From Polyangiaceae bacterium (GTDB lineage Bacteria; Myxococcota_A; Polyangia; Polyangiales; Polyangiaceae): DNA of 59,522 nucleotides. Position numbers and translations under genes: made by a program. This document shows positions 51,166 through 59,522 of the stretch, in pieces; position 1 is the stretch's first letter; each line of letters starts with the position of its first letter. The notes beneath the pieces were generated by a model. It searched no databases. It saw nothing but the letters and a program-made list of their open reading frames with translations, and had not been told where the DNA came from. The DNA lies in NCBI GenBank assembly GCA_029266615.1, contig JAQSWN010000046.1, positions 1-59,522 on the forward strand, given 5' to 3'.

Positions 51166-51905
51166 GCATCGAACCCGAGGACTTGCTGGAGGAGGCGCTG
51201 CGCGGCGATCTCCCATCGAAGGACGCCGAGACGCGAGTGCGAAGGCGCCTGCTCGCCGCGGGGCTAGCCGTTGGAAACGGCGTCGCCGCGACGACGGCGG
51301 CCGCGTCCGGCGCGGCGGCGACGGGGGCGACAGCGAGCGCGGGAGCCATCGCCAAGCTTGCGACTCTGTCCTGGGGCTTGAAGGTGGGGCTCGCGGCGGC
51401 GGTCACCATCCCTAGCGCCGGCTTGCTGTGGGAGCATCACCAGCGCGGCAGTGCGGCCGAGGTAGCCGCGACGACGGCGGCAACGGGCGGCGCTGACGCG
51501 ACGACCGAGCCCGCGACCGCACCGCCCCTGCCGAAAATAGATCCCCCCGCGAGCGCGCCTCCGGCGACGCCTGCGCCGGCAACGGAGGCTTCGCGCACGC
51601 GCGCCGCGGTCCGCCGCGAGGAGCCGAGCCCGCCGGTGGCGACGCCGCCCGCCGCGCTCGCGCCGTCGCGTCACGAGTTCGCCGCCAGCGAGCCCCCGCG
51701 GGATCGCGATCCGCCTGCCGCTGGCACGACCTTGAGCGAAGAGACGAAGCTCTTGGACCGCGCCTTCGCCGCGCTCTCGGCCGGCAACCGCGACGCGGCT
51801 CGGAGGCTCGTCGCCGAGCACGAGTCTCGTTACCCTCAAGGGTTATTGATGAAAGAGCGCGAAAGAGCCAAAAACAAGCTTTCGGAGCTGTCTCGGGGAG
51901 AGTGA
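51162..51905 (+). CDS. Probable anti-sigma factor with membrane helix and Ala/Pro linker
   Basis: 247 aa. The N-terminal cytosolic part (D-L-L-E-E-A-L-R-G-D, R-V-R-R-R-L-L) has the usual sigma-binding size. A hydrophobic Gly/Ala region and helix L-K-V-G-L-A-A-A-V-T-I-P-S-A-G follow, then a Pro/Ala-rich linker. The C-terminal helical repeat L-D-R-A-F-A-A-L-S-A-G and L-M-K-E-R-E-R-A-K is TPR-like. The organisation, and its coupling to the ECF gene, support an anti-sigma role. No His-Cys zinc motif is present. Confidence 0.7.
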   Translation: MSIEPEDLLEEALRGDLPSKDAETRVRRRLLAAGLAVGNGVAATTAAASGAAATGATASAGAIAKLATLSWGLKVGLAAAVTIPSAGLLWEHHQRGSAAEVAATTAATGGADATTEPATAPPLPKIDPPASAPPATPAPATEASRTRAAVRREEPSPPVATPPAALAPSRHEFAASEPPRDRDPPAAGTTLSEETKLLDRAFAALSAGNRDAARRLVAEHESRYPQGLLMKERERAKNKLSELSRGE

Positions 51906-51916
51906 GAGGAGAAACC

Positions 51917-53089
51917 ATGTCGCTTATGAATTCGCATCGAAACCGTGTCACGAATCGGACGCACTGGGCCTGGCTCGTGCCAATCCTGGCGCTGTCGCCG
52001 CTGGCGCTCGCCGCCAAGGGGTGTGACAACGCTGGCGTCGTCGGCAACAACTGCCCGACCCCCGACGACTGCCCGTCCGGCACCGCCGGCAAAGGTGGGT
52101 CGGAGCCGGAGCCGGACCAAGTATGCGGCGCCTTCATCGCCGAACCGTGCTTCGACGGCAAAGGCTACTGTGATTTTCCGAAGGGTGCCGAGTGCGGCAT
52201 CGGCGATCAAACCGGCATCTGCAAGCCGAAGCCCGAGGAGTGCGATCTGATCTACTCGCCGGTATGCGGATGCGACGGCAAGACCTACGCGAACGAATGC
52301 GCCGCGCAGATGGCCGGCTTATCGGTCGCGAGCAGCGGCGAGTGTGGAAGCTCGAGTGGCGGCGGAGTCGGCGAGACTTGCGGTGGCGTCGCGGCGCTGG
52401 ACTGCGAAAAAGGCCTCTATTGTCACTTTCCCGTCGAGACCCAGTGCGCCTCCGGCGATCAAACTGGCACCTGCACGCCCATCGGCGGCGGCGGCTGCAC
52501 CAAGGAGCTGAACGAGGTCTGCGGTTGCGATAATCGAACTTACGGCAACCCGTGCATGGCCACCGCCGCCGGCGTCTCCATCGCCCATCAGGGCGCTTGC
52601 AAGCCGACCACCGTCGCCTGCGGTGAGATTGGCGACTGCGCCGAGGACGAGTTCTGCAACTTCCCGCCCGAAGCCAATTGCGGCTTGGCGGACGGCCCGG
52701 GCGTCTGCACGAAGGTGCCGTCCAAAGACACCGCGTGCGACGCCAACTACGCTCCGGTGTGCGGCTGCGACGGCAAGACCTATGGCAACGAATGCACCGC
52801 GCTCGTGGCCGGCGTTTCCGTCGCCTCCGAAGGCGAATGCGGCACCCTTCCCGTCGGCGACTGTGGCGGCCTCACCGGTCTTGCGTGCAAGACGGGCTTC
52901 TTCTGCGACTACCCCGCGAACATGGCGTGCGGCGCGGCGGACGGCCTCGGCACCTGTACCGTCGTACCCAACGCTTGCCCGCAGAATATCGACCCGGTTT
53001 GCGGCTGCGACGGCGAGGACCACGCCAACCCCTGCGAAGCGAACGGTAAGGGTACGGACGTGGCGTACAAGGGCGCCTGTAAAAAGTAA
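51917..53089 (+). CDS. Secreted lipoprotein-like protein with four Kazal-type modules
   Basis: 390 aa from ATG 51917, preceded by GAGGAG; an in-frame GTG at 51902 overlaps the previous stop. The signal ends A-L-A-A-K-G-C. Four repeats each give V-C-G-C-D-x-x-x-Y-x-N-x-C and a closing G-x-C, the Kazal/follistatin core, at about residues 119-146, 201-228, 281-308 and 360-389, separated by E-x-C-x-F-P-type modules. The last repeat has D-H instead of T-Y. Kazal domains inhibit Ser proteases; the target loops are not predictable here. It is the last gene of the operon. Confidence 0.85.
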   Translation: MSLMNSHRNRVTNRTHWAWLVPILALSPLALAAKGCDNAGVVGNNCPTPDDCPSGTAGKGGSEPEPDQVCGAFIAEPCFDGKGYCDFPKGAECGIGDQTGICKPKPEECDLIYSPVCGCDGKTYANECAAQMAGLSVASSGECGSSSGGGVGETCGGVAALDCEKGLYCHFPVETQCASGDQTGTCTPIGGGGCTKELNEVCGCDNRTYGNPCMATAAGVSIAHQGACKPTTVACGEIGDCAEDEFCNFPPEANCGLADGPGVCTKVPSKDTACDANYAPVCGCDGKTYGNECTALVAGVSVASEGECGTLPVGDCGGLTGLACKTGFFCDYPANMACGAADGLGTCTVVPNACPQNIDPVCGCDGEDHANPCEANGKGTDVAYKGACKK

Positions 53090-53108
53090 CGCTTCGACTC
53101 GGCGAACG

Positions 53109-53141
53109 AAAAGGTGACTCGGAGCTTCCGGGTCACCTTTT
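53109..53141. terminator. Bidirectional terminator between convergent operons
   Basis: AAAAGGTGAC pairs with GTCACCTTTT, and an inner CGGA/TCCG extends the stem. A on the left and T on the right make it work in both directions, between the Kazal gene (plus) and the barrel gene (minus). The CCTTTTCTCGTCCCG element that follows is duplicated. Confidence 0.85.
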
Positions 53142-53166
53142 CTCGTCCCGACCTTTTCTCGTCCCG

Positions 53167-54771
53167 TCACCACCACATGTTCGCGGAGATGCTCACCATG
53201 TCTGCGTCGGGGTTCAGCCGCGCGTCGTCCACCAGCGGGTACCCGCCTTTCACGAGAGGTTTGTCGCCGTAAAAAAAGTGCGAGTACTGAATCACGACCT
53301 GGTCCCGGCTCTGCCAATCGCTGCGAAAGATGAGCCGAGGTGACACGATGCTGAAGTCGCGCTCCGCGAACTCACTGTGCGGCTTGACGTGGTCGACGCG
53401 CCCACCGAACGCGAACCAAGACGTGACCGTGTAGCCCGCTTCCGCGCCGAATTTCAGCATGTTGATGCCGTCGTAGAGCCAGTTGCCGTCCACGTCCCGG
53501 GTGCGGTCTTTACTCGAGGTGCGCGTGTACATGCCGAACAGCGACAGCACCAAGTCGTGAGACTTGCCGTCGAACGTGCGCGGGTGCAGCAGCAAGTGCG
53601 CGAGGCTGAGGTCGTACTGGCCACCGATGGTCATCAGCGAGCCGGTGCCGTACCGGTTCGCCGCTCTGGATGACGTCGTATTCTGCCCGATGTAATTCTG
53701 AATCAGCCCACGGCCGCCGACGGCATTCTGAATCTCCACGACTCGGCCGAGGGACGAGACCTGCTCCGCGTTGGTGTAGGCGGCGCCCAAGTACAGGTGA
53801 CCGAGGTGACTTGCGGACATGCGCACGTCCGCGCCGTAGAGCGTCAAGCGACCGTCCGGCGTGGACGCCTGCGACGAACGGTCGTCCGCGCTCAACGCCT
53901 GCATGTAATGCAAACCGAGCGTGAGCTGCCGGCGGTAGCCGAGCGCCAAATGCTCGTGATGCACCAAGCTGGTGCCGGCGTTGGCGTCCGCGAAGCCGTT
54001 CCATCCCTCGGGCGCCAACCCGACCGGCGCCTTGTCGAACTGGGTTTGGATGCCCTGCTCGATGCCGAGCGTGAAGTCGCCGAACGCGAAGCGCCCGACG
54101 ATGTTCTCCCCGACGCCGTTGGTGCGGCCCATGAGCGGCGTACCGTAGCGCCCGAGGTCGTACTCGCCCATCGCGCCGTACGCGTTCGAGAAGGCACCGA
54201 CGTTTGCTTCGATTACGGCATTCTTGGTCAAGTTCGGCATGTGAAACGTGACGAACGCGTCCGTAAGGCCGGATTGCAACGGCGGCTGAAAGAAGCTCGT
54301 CGCAGTGCTGGCCGTGCGCGCGACGATGACGGCCGTTCCCGTGACGATGTTGTTGCCGTACGAGAAGGCGAGCTGCGCGTACGGGTTGGGCACGACCGTC
54401 GTGTAATTGAACGACTCCTGATAGTCCGGCACGACGGGCGGCGCGTGGATCACGTTACTGCTCTGATCCGGACCGACCTCACCCGCGCGTTTGTTGAGGC
54501 CCACGCGCAGCGGCATGATCAAGACGCCGTGGTAGTCGAAGCGGTAGTCGGACTCGTCCGTCGAGCGCTGCCCGTAAGACGGCTGAACGCCGCCTGGCAA
54601 CGAGCCCACCTGCGGCGAGCCGGGAGCCAAGCCGAGGCCGACGCTCTCGCCTTCCTCCTTTTTGTCCTTGTTTTGGGCTCGCGCGGGAGGGGCGCACAAC
54701 AGCGCGACGGCGGTAAGCGCTCCCAAAAGCGCCCAGCGAGAGCCGTGTGAAAAACCAACTGGTTGCTTCAT
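53167..54771 (-). CDS. Outer-membrane barrel-like protein, paralogue 1
   Basis: 534 aa from ATG 54771. Sec signal to A-R-A-Q. A long series of amphipathic strands follows (Y-A-Q-L-A-F-S-Y-G, F-T-L-G-I-E-Q-G-I), with I-V-S-P-R-L-I-F-R-S-D-W-Q-S-R-D-Q-V-V near the end and C-terminal S-I-S-A-N-M-W-W. The last part is clearly homologous to the upstream gene. It is probably a large porin-like channel or a capsule/glycan-transport barrel. The gap to the upstream paralogue is 5 bp. Confidence 0.75.
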   Translation of the reverse strand: MKQPVGFSHGSRWALLGALTAVALLCAPPARAQNKDKKEEGESVGLGLAPGSPQVGSLPGGVQPSYGQRSTDESDYRFDYHGVLIMPLRVGLNKRAGEVGPDQSSNVIHAPPVVPDYQESFNYTTVVPNPYAQLAFSYGNNIVTGTAVIVARTASTATSFFQPPLQSGLTDAFVTFHMPNLTKNAVIEANVGAFSNAYGAMGEYDLGRYGTPLMGRTNGVGENIVGRFAFGDFTLGIEQGIQTQFDKAPVGLAPEGWNGFADANAGTSLVHHEHLALGYRRQLTLGLHYMQALSADDRSSQASTPDGRLTLYGADVRMSASHLGHLYLGAAYTNAEQVSSLGRVVEIQNAVGGRGLIQNYIGQNTTSSRAANRYGTGSLMTIGGQYDLSLAHLLLHPRTFDGKSHDLVLSLFGMYTRTSSKDRTRDVDGNWLYDGINMLKFGAEAGYTVTSWFAFGGRVDHVKPHSEFAERDFSIVSPRLIFRSDWQSRDQVVIQYSHFFYGDKPLVKGGYPLVDDARLNPDADMVSISANMWW

Positions 54772-54776
54772 GTTCT

Positions 54777-56432
54777 TCACCACCACATCCCGAAATTGAG
54801 AGCGAACATCTGATCGTCGAGGGCGCGCGCCGCGCCCGTGGGCTGCCCGTTCACCGGCTGCCGGTAGTCGTTGGGCGCTTCGCCGTGGGTGCTTTCGCCC
54901 AAGAGCCAACGCGTGTAGCTCAGCACCACTTGCTCGTGGCTGTTCCAGTTGCTCCTGAAGATGAGCTTGGGGCTGATCACGTCGAAGGTCTCCTTCGAGT
55001 CCTTCGAGTTCGGCGACACGTGATCGTAGCGGCAAGAAACCGCGAACCACGGCAGCATTCGGTACGTCGCCTCCGTACCGAACTTGTAGATGTCGCGACC
55101 GTCGAAGTTGGGATCGTCGCTGTTTACGTGCACGACGTTCGCAAACACGCTGTTGATGAGATCCGGGCCGTCGCCCCAGAACGCTTCGGGGTGCCAAAGG
55201 AACTTGGCCCAGCTGAAGTTGTACTCGGCGCCGATCGTGAGGATCTTGCCGGTGCCGCCGCCGATCGGGCCGAGCAGGCGCTTGGTGAGGAGCTCGCCGC
55301 TGTCCGCGCCGAAGTAGTTCATGCCGCCGAGCAACTGCGCGTACTTCGCGTCCGCGTAAGAGACGGCGATCGCCCCGTTCCCCAAGTGGTTGTTGATCAT
55401 GCGCAAGTCCGCGCCCATCACCGACATTCGCGGATCGGGGCGGTTGCTTTCGTCGATGAAGAACGTCTTCGGATCGTCGTATTGATCGCGCTCGTCTTGA
55501 GCCCAGTTGTAGAGGTAGTGGAGCCCGCCTGAAATCGGCACCTCCCCTGCGAGCGAGAAGCCGGCGTGCGCGTGCTGGACGAACGTGGACGGCTCGGAGG
55601 TGCTCGGCTCGTGATCCCAAGTATTGGGGCCGCTACCCGGCGCGAATTTGCCCGTCTTGCCCATGATGCCGTGCTCCAAAATCAGCGAAAAATTGTCGGT
55701 GACGGAGCGCTGCAGAGTGAGTGTTTCGCCGATACCGAACGGCGCGCCGATGATGGGTGCGTTGTATTGCCCCACGCCGTACTGACCGAGCCCACCGTAG
55801 GTGTTGCGGAAGGCGCCAACGGTCCACGTCAGGTTCGTCTTCCCCGTGGAGGGCATGGTGAACACCAGGAAGGCTTCGTTCACCCAATTCTGGCTGCTGG
55901 TCTCGATCCAACTCTGGCCGCGCGAAGGCTTCCACGTGCTCAGCTTGACGACGCTCTTCACGATCGAGTTGCCGTAGTCGAAGCGCAGCTCCACCCAGCT
56001 GCCGGGGGGCGCGTTCGTGCCTTGTACCGCGCCATACGTGTCCACCGTTTGGGGCAAACCGTGAAGGACGCTGTTCCACTGAAGTGGTGTCGCGTTGTCG
56101 CGCGTGTTGGAGGAAAGCCGGGCCGCGGCGCTCATGTAGCCGCCGAAATTGAATTGGAAGCCGCCGTCCTCCTGCTCCGGCGCGCTCCAGGGAATCACGG
56201 TGCCGGGCACGGGCGCGCTGCGCGGCGCGAAAGGCGAAAGCCCGAGCCCCACGACGCGGCGCGAGCCCGGAATGTAGCCCTTGGGCGGCACCGTTACCTT
56301 GACGTCCTCGTCTTTAGGCGGGGCGGCGGAGGCTGCCACCTGCGCGTCTTGCGCGAGCGCTTCGCTCTCGAGCGCGGCCAGCGCGGCGGGCAGCGCCCAC
56401 ACGACGACGGCGAGCTTGTAGCAGCTTCTCAT
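54777..56432 (-). CDS. Outer-membrane barrel-like protein, paralogue 2
   Basis: 551 aa. Signal peptide to A-L-A-Q, acidic Lys/Val linker, then barrel-type strands: F-Q-F-N-F-G-G-Y-M-S-A-A-A, W-V-E-L-R-F-D-Y-G-N-S, V-I-S-P-K-L-I-F-R-S-N-W-N-S-H-E-Q-V-V, ending L-N-F-G-M-W-W. It shares several blocks with paralogue 1, including the G-A-D-x-R-M strand, R-Y-D-H-V/R-V-D-H-V and the terminal M-W-W. It lies in the same operon, 46 bp after the Cys-rich lipoprotein gene. Tandem divergent barrels suggest two channels for related substrates. Confidence 0.75.
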   Translation of the reverse strand: MRSCYKLAVVVWALPAALAALESEALAQDAQVAASAAPPKDEDVKVTVPPKGYIPGSRRVVGLGLSPFAPRSAPVPGTVIPWSAPEQEDGGFQFNFGGYMSAAARLSSNTRDNATPLQWNSVLHGLPQTVDTYGAVQGTNAPPGSWVELRFDYGNSIVKSVVKLSTWKPSRGQSWIETSSQNWVNEAFLVFTMPSTGKTNLTWTVGAFRNTYGGLGQYGVGQYNAPIIGAPFGIGETLTLQRSVTDNFSLILEHGIMGKTGKFAPGSGPNTWDHEPSTSEPSTFVQHAHAGFSLAGEVPISGGLHYLYNWAQDERDQYDDPKTFFIDESNRPDPRMSVMGADLRMINNHLGNGAIAVSYADAKYAQLLGGMNYFGADSGELLTKRLLGPIGGGTGKILTIGAEYNFSWAKFLWHPEAFWGDGPDLINSVFANVVHVNSDDPNFDGRDIYKFGTEATYRMLPWFAVSCRYDHVSPNSKDSKETFDVISPKLIFRSNWNSHEQVVLSYTRWLLGESTHGEAPNDYRQPVNGQPTGAARALDDQMFALNFGMWW

Positions 56433-56478
56433 GGTTGTTCCTTGCCGTGCTGCTTTCCGACCTTGGCGCGAGTCTTCA

Positions 56479-57921
56479 TCACTTGTTGCGATAAAAGCTC
56501 ACGTTGTCGACGTACACGTCCGTGTATCCGACCGTGAACTGGAACGCGATGCTGTACAGCGACTTCAAGTCGAAGCTCGGCGCGACTCTTCCGAAACCTA
56601 CCTGCTTGAACGCGTCGAACGGCAACTTGTAGAGTTGCCAGTCGGTGCTGAGCGTCACGGGCGCCACGAAGCCGTCCCCGCAGCGCTCGGCGTACGCCGG
56701 AACGGGTCGTTCTTCGCTGGAGCACCAGTAGCCCGCGTCGTTAGCGGTGAACTCCGTAGCGTTGCAGGTCGTGCCTTCGTAGGCTTTGTCCGGGTAAAAT
56801 ACCGGCGGCTTGCAGGTGCTCTGCCCGCAGCGAGGGAACAAGAACTCACGCAGGGCCGGATTCGTGACGCTCCCCACGTTGAAGTTGGGCGGCATACAGC
56901 GCTCGAGTAGGTACTCTTCGTCGGCCGCGTCACCCTCCGCCGGTGGCTGCAGGGACTCGTTGATCCTGCATTCGTAGCCGTTGATGCAACGGGGCGCGCA
57001 CACCTTGAGACGCTTGCAAAATCGCTCGTTGTCGCGCGCCAAGTCGTCACTCGTGTACTTGTTCTGCAAGCCGACCAGCATGCTGGTCGAGCCGTCTGGC
57101 CCGCGGCGCGCCCAGAACGTGACGCCGTCGTACTCACTAACGTCCCAGAATTCGTGCGGTTGCCCCGTCGGGAACGTGGCGGGTGGCACGCCGAAGATGT
57201 CGTAGCTCGGTTGTCCGTCGGGCCCTGCCTCAGGGCACAAGTCGGAACCCTCGGGGCACCCGTGCGCAAGCTGTGCTCCCGTCGCGCGGTCCGTGTGCTC
57301 GGCGGCGAGCGGGTGCGACATGCCGCCGCCGTAGTAGTTGAAGCGGCCGCCGCGGTAGTGCAGCACCCAGTCGTTGGGCGCGCCGTCACAAGCCGGGCGG
57401 GCGCCGGGCAGTGCGTCGTGGCGCTCCGCGGGCATGCCGTACGGGCCGAGATCCGTGCGCAGGGCCAGACCCGGGTACCAGTCGATATCACCCGGTACGC
57501 GGAACGACGCGTCGCTTCCGTCGTCGTAGCTGGACCAGCCCGGCGCCATACCCATGTTGGCGGCACTCAATGGCTCGAACGTGTCCACGTAGTACGGAGA
57601 CAGCTCGATACCGTCGAGGCTGCTGCAGTCCACTTCGCGCGAACCCATGTCCGTCGTCTGCGCACTGATTGGCGGGTACACCGGCAGCGCGGAGACTTTG
57701 ACGGCCCCATCCTCCGCGATTTGCGGCGTCGCGCGGTTGGCCCAGGGGACTTGCTCCCAGAGCTTCAACTCGGCCGTCTGCGCTTCACTCGTGCAATCCA
57801 CGCTGCGGCCCTGCCCGTCCACGCAGAACGTGAAGTTGCGCTCCGGTTGCCCGGTGTTGCCTTTGCCGGAGCATGCTCCGAACACCAGGAGCAACGGTGA
57901 GAGCCACAGCGCGCGCTTCAC
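56479..57921 (-). CDS. Cys-rich lipoprotein with C-terminal carbohydrate-binding-like sandwich
   Basis: 480 aa from GTG 57921, which overlaps the stop of the upstream gene by 4 nt (GTGA). Lipobox V-F-G-A-C. More than 15 Cys are spaced over the middle (K-V-C-A-P-R-C-I-N-G-Y-E-C), so it is disulfide-rich. The C-terminal domain T-D-W-Q-L-Y-K-L-P-F ... D-V-Y-V-D-N-V-S-F-Y-R is typical of CBM11/CIA30-like jelly rolls. It probably binds a surface glycan on the outer membrane next to the barrels. Confidence 0.75.
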   Translation of the reverse strand: MKRALWLSPLLLVFGACSGKGNTGQPERNFTFCVDGQGRSVDCTSEAQTAELKLWEQVPWANRATPQIAEDGAVKVSALPVYPPISAQTTDMGSREVDCSSLDGIELSPYYVDTFEPLSAANMGMAPGWSSYDDGSDASFRVPGDIDWYPGLALRTDLGPYGMPAERHDALPGARPACDGAPNDWVLHYRGGRFNYYGGGMSHPLAAEHTDRATGAQLAHGCPEGSDLCPEAGPDGQPSYDIFGVPPATFPTGQPHEFWDVSEYDGVTFWARRGPDGSTSMLVGLQNKYTSDDLARDNERFCKRLKVCAPRCINGYECRINESLQPPAEGDAADEEYLLERCMPPNFNVGSVTNPALREFLFPRCGQSTCKPPVFYPDKAYEGTTCNATEFTANDAGYWCSSEERPVPAYAERCGDGFVAPVTLSTDWQLYKLPFDAFKQVGFGRVAPSFDLKSLYSIAFQFTVGYTDVYVDNVSFYRNK

Positions 57922-59327
57922 TTCAGCTCTCCGCTCTGCGCCTTGCGGGTGACGCGCATGAAGTAGTCCGGGCGCTGCCACTGCCCACGAAAGTAGTAGT
58001 CGTAGGCGCGGTTGAAGCCGGTGCCCTCCCCCAAGTCGTTCCACGTCGCGATCACGAGCACTTCCGCATCCTCGGATTCCATGAGGACTTTGCGCAGGAA
58101 TCGGTCGTCTTTGACGATGAGGTCCGAAGGCTTGGTCGGCTCCCCCGCGTGATCGCGCCCCGTGGCGTCCCACTTGACCATCGCATGGTCGACGATGTGC
58201 CCCTTCATGGTGGAGCGGCTGCGCTTCTCCGGCGCGTTGAACGTGAACCACATGTACTTCGCGTCCGCGATTTCGTTCATCGAGGGGTCGTCGAAGTACG
58301 CGCCGTCGGCGTCGACGAACGGCTCCTCACCGAAATCCGCCTTGAACTTCTCTTTGAGGAGCTTGATGACCGGGCCCGTCTTGCTACGGGGGTTGAGCGA
58401 GCCCGCATTGTAAAAGTAGATGAAGGGCTTACCCTTGAAGCGATACCAGTGCTTCTTGTCGATTTGAGAGAAGAAGGCCTTCCACTTGTGCTCGTAGATG
58501 AGCGCGGCCGCTTTTTCCGGATCGTTCAGGTCCGGCTTGGTCTTCCAAAACTCCGAAAAGTACGGCTGCCCCCAGGTCCACGTGTCGTCGAAAAAGCCGA
58601 TTTTTACCGGGTCCTCGAGGCTATCTAGCGCATCCTGCAAGGGCCCCAGCTTGCCGTCTTCGATGTCCGGACCGTAGGTATTGGGCAGCAAGAAATCCAA
58701 GCCGGCATACTTGGCGTCCATCAGCTCTCGCCTCCAAAAGCCGGCGCGGAGCGGCGAATAGTAGTCTTCCTTCACGTCGCCGAACGCGAGGAGAGGGCTC
58801 TTGTCGTCCATCCCGGGCGCATGCGTGTTCGCCCAGTCCATCTGGCAATTGGTGTCGCGAGGGCAGCTGAAAAAGAACATGAATACCGCGCCCAGGTCGC
58901 GCTTCACCTTCTTCACCGGTGGCGGGCCCAACACGTCCGGGCTCACGAGCCATGGATCCGAGTACGTGAGCTGACACTTCCGATCGGCCTGCTTGCAGAA
59001 GGCGATCACGGCGTCCAAGCGGCGCACCCGGTCCTTCGTTTTGAGTCGGCCTGCCCACTGACTGACCACGTCCTTACTCGGCTCCGTGCCCACCGCCTGG
59101 CAATGCGCAGCCCGCACGAAGACCTCGGGCGCGTTGCCCAGGTTCACGTCCACTTTGTCCGAGCGGCGACACGGGCCGTTCCACTCCGGCTTGAGCTGGA
59201 ACGGCCCGTGCGAAGCCTCCTCCGCCTCCGCGCTCTCGTCCGATTCTACGGGAGCCAGGCGCCGGTCGAAGCAACCGGGCAAGAGCAGCAGAACCATCGG
59301 GAAGAGCGCGGCGGCGAAGGATTTCAT
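57918..59327 (-). CDS. Secreted glycoside-hydrolase-like lipoprotein (GH71/GH99-like, DUF5010-type)
   Basis: 469 aa. Lipobox L-L-P-G-C. The body reads like GH71/GH99-fold proteins: L-G-A-V-F-M-F-F-F-S-C-P, Y-A-G-L-D-F-L-L-P-N-T-Y-G-P-D, G-K-P-F-I-Y-F-Y-N, and A-E-V-L-V-I-A-T-W-N-D-L-G-E-G-T, the C-terminal motif of alpha-mannosidase-type and DUF5010 enzymes. The acid residues of the W-N-D and E-G-T region are candidates for catalysis. It would act on a glycan outside the cytoplasm. Confidence 0.75.
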   Translation of the reverse strand: MKSFAAALFPMVLLLLPGCFDRRLAPVESDESAEAEEASHGPFQLKPEWNGPCRRSDKVDVNLGNAPEVFVRAAHCQAVGTEPSKDVVSQWAGRLKTKDRVRRLDAVIAFCKQADRKCQLTYSDPWLVSPDVLGPPPVKKVKRDLGAVFMFFFSCPRDTNCQMDWANTHAPGMDDKSPLLAFGDVKEDYYSPLRAGFWRRELMDAKYAGLDFLLPNTYGPDIEDGKLGPLQDALDSLEDPVKIGFFDDTWTWGQPYFSEFWKTKPDLNDPEKAAALIYEHKWKAFFSQIDKKHWYRFKGKPFIYFYNAGSLNPRSKTGPVIKLLKEKFKADFGEEPFVDADGAYFDDPSMNEIADAKYMWFTFNAPEKRSRSTMKGHIVDHAMVKWDATGRDHAGEPTKPSDLIVKDDRFLRKVLMESEDAEVLVIATWNDLGEGTGFNRAYDYYFRGQWQRPDYFMRVTRKAQSGELK

Positions 59328-59353
59328 GGGGGGGACGAAATTCTCAGACTACC

Positions 59354-59522
59354 TCACATCGCCGCGCCGCCAGCACCCTCCTCAGGGCTGACAGGACCGG
59401 TCGGCGCCGCGTCCGTGAAGAAGGTGACCTCGTCGATGTTCACGTCGTAGGCGGGGCCGTCCGTGATCATGTTGAAGCCGAGCACCTTGCCGGTGTACGC
59501 GGCGGCGGGCGCGAGATCGCTG
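59354..59522 (-). CDS. Partial gene: C-terminus of a carbohydrate-binding-like protein
   Basis: Open from the right edge to TGA at 59354-59356. The visible end V-L-G-F-N-M-I-T-D-G-P-A-Y-D-V-N-I-D-E-V, then T-F-F-T-D, is the terminal strand pattern of CBM-type jelly rolls and resembles the end of the protein at 56479. A Gly/Ala tail follows. It is the first visible gene of the operon, 26 bp before the GH-like gene. Confidence 0.6.
   Translation of the reverse strand, partial: SDLAPAAAYTGKVLGFNMITDGPAYDVNIDEVTFFTDAAPTGPVSPEEGAGGAAM

Noticed and set aside
54772..55620. N-terminal extension of the barrel gene at 53167
   Set aside because: The frame stays open through the neighbouring paralogue, but the extension is Arg/His/Pro-rich and out of frame with it, and a signal peptide begins at 54771.
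1..59522. CRISPR array, rRNA, intact insertion sequence or riboswitch
   Set aside because: No spaced direct repeats of 25-40 bp, no rRNA signature, no transposase and no recognisable riboswitch core were seen on either strand.

Overview
The window is GC-rich DNA from a bacterium that looks like a myxobacterium (Myxococcota, probably Polyangiales/Sorangiineae). The signs are many secreted lipoproteins with Gly/Ala/Ser-rich linkers, a eukaryote-like Ser/Thr kinase, a PP2C phosphatase, two ECF sigma operons, a Kazal-repeat protein and Myxococcus-type LexA boxes. No rRNA, CRISPR array or intact insertion sequence was seen; there is one tRNA (Glu-UUC). The genus is inference.

Layout: 1-6335 holds housekeeping and accessory genes: a secreted hydrolase, a CBS-domain protein, a deaminase, a GspE/PilB-type ATPase and a probably frameshifted gene. 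6336-10345 is an accessory island ending at tRNA-Glu. It carries an inverted pair of paralogous small genes around a PhyH-type dioxygenase, an overlapping HAD / zeta-toxin-like kinase / 66-aa trio, and a 5'-truncated, multiply frameshifted serine recombinase. 10540-19965 has a fused membrane/spermidine-synthase-like protein, D-Ala-D-Ala ligase, PP2C, a FIST sensor protein and an orphan SctV-type export-gate gene.

21345-30562 is a minus-strand run fmdB-pheA-hisC-X-aroA-cmk-Y-Z-rpsA. It matches the proteobacterial pheA-hisC-tyrA-aroA-cmk-rpsA supraoperon, but the tyrA slot holds lipoprotein X, and the PheA and AroA homologues have lost several residues that are invariant in their families. HisC, Cmk and S1 look normal. 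I regard this as the most unusual signal in the window.

31009-44746 has smc, an ECF sigma pair, a dihaem cytochrome c, several secreted proteins and the SOS polymerase gene dnaE2. 45082-49464 holds a protein kinase and the imuB/imuA pair; imuA appears frameshifted. dnaE2 and imuA carry near-identical LexA-like boxes, each ending exactly 2 nt before the start codon, which suggests leaderless SOS transcripts. 49643-53089 is a probable ECF-sigma envelope operon ending in a four-Kazal lipoprotein. 53167 to the right edge is a minus-strand envelope operon: a partial carbohydrate-binding-like gene, a GH71/GH99-like lipoprotein, a Cys-rich lipoprotein and two paralogous outer-membrane barrel-like proteins. 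It is probably a glycan-handling system.

All functional calls come from motifs and family memory; no database search was run.
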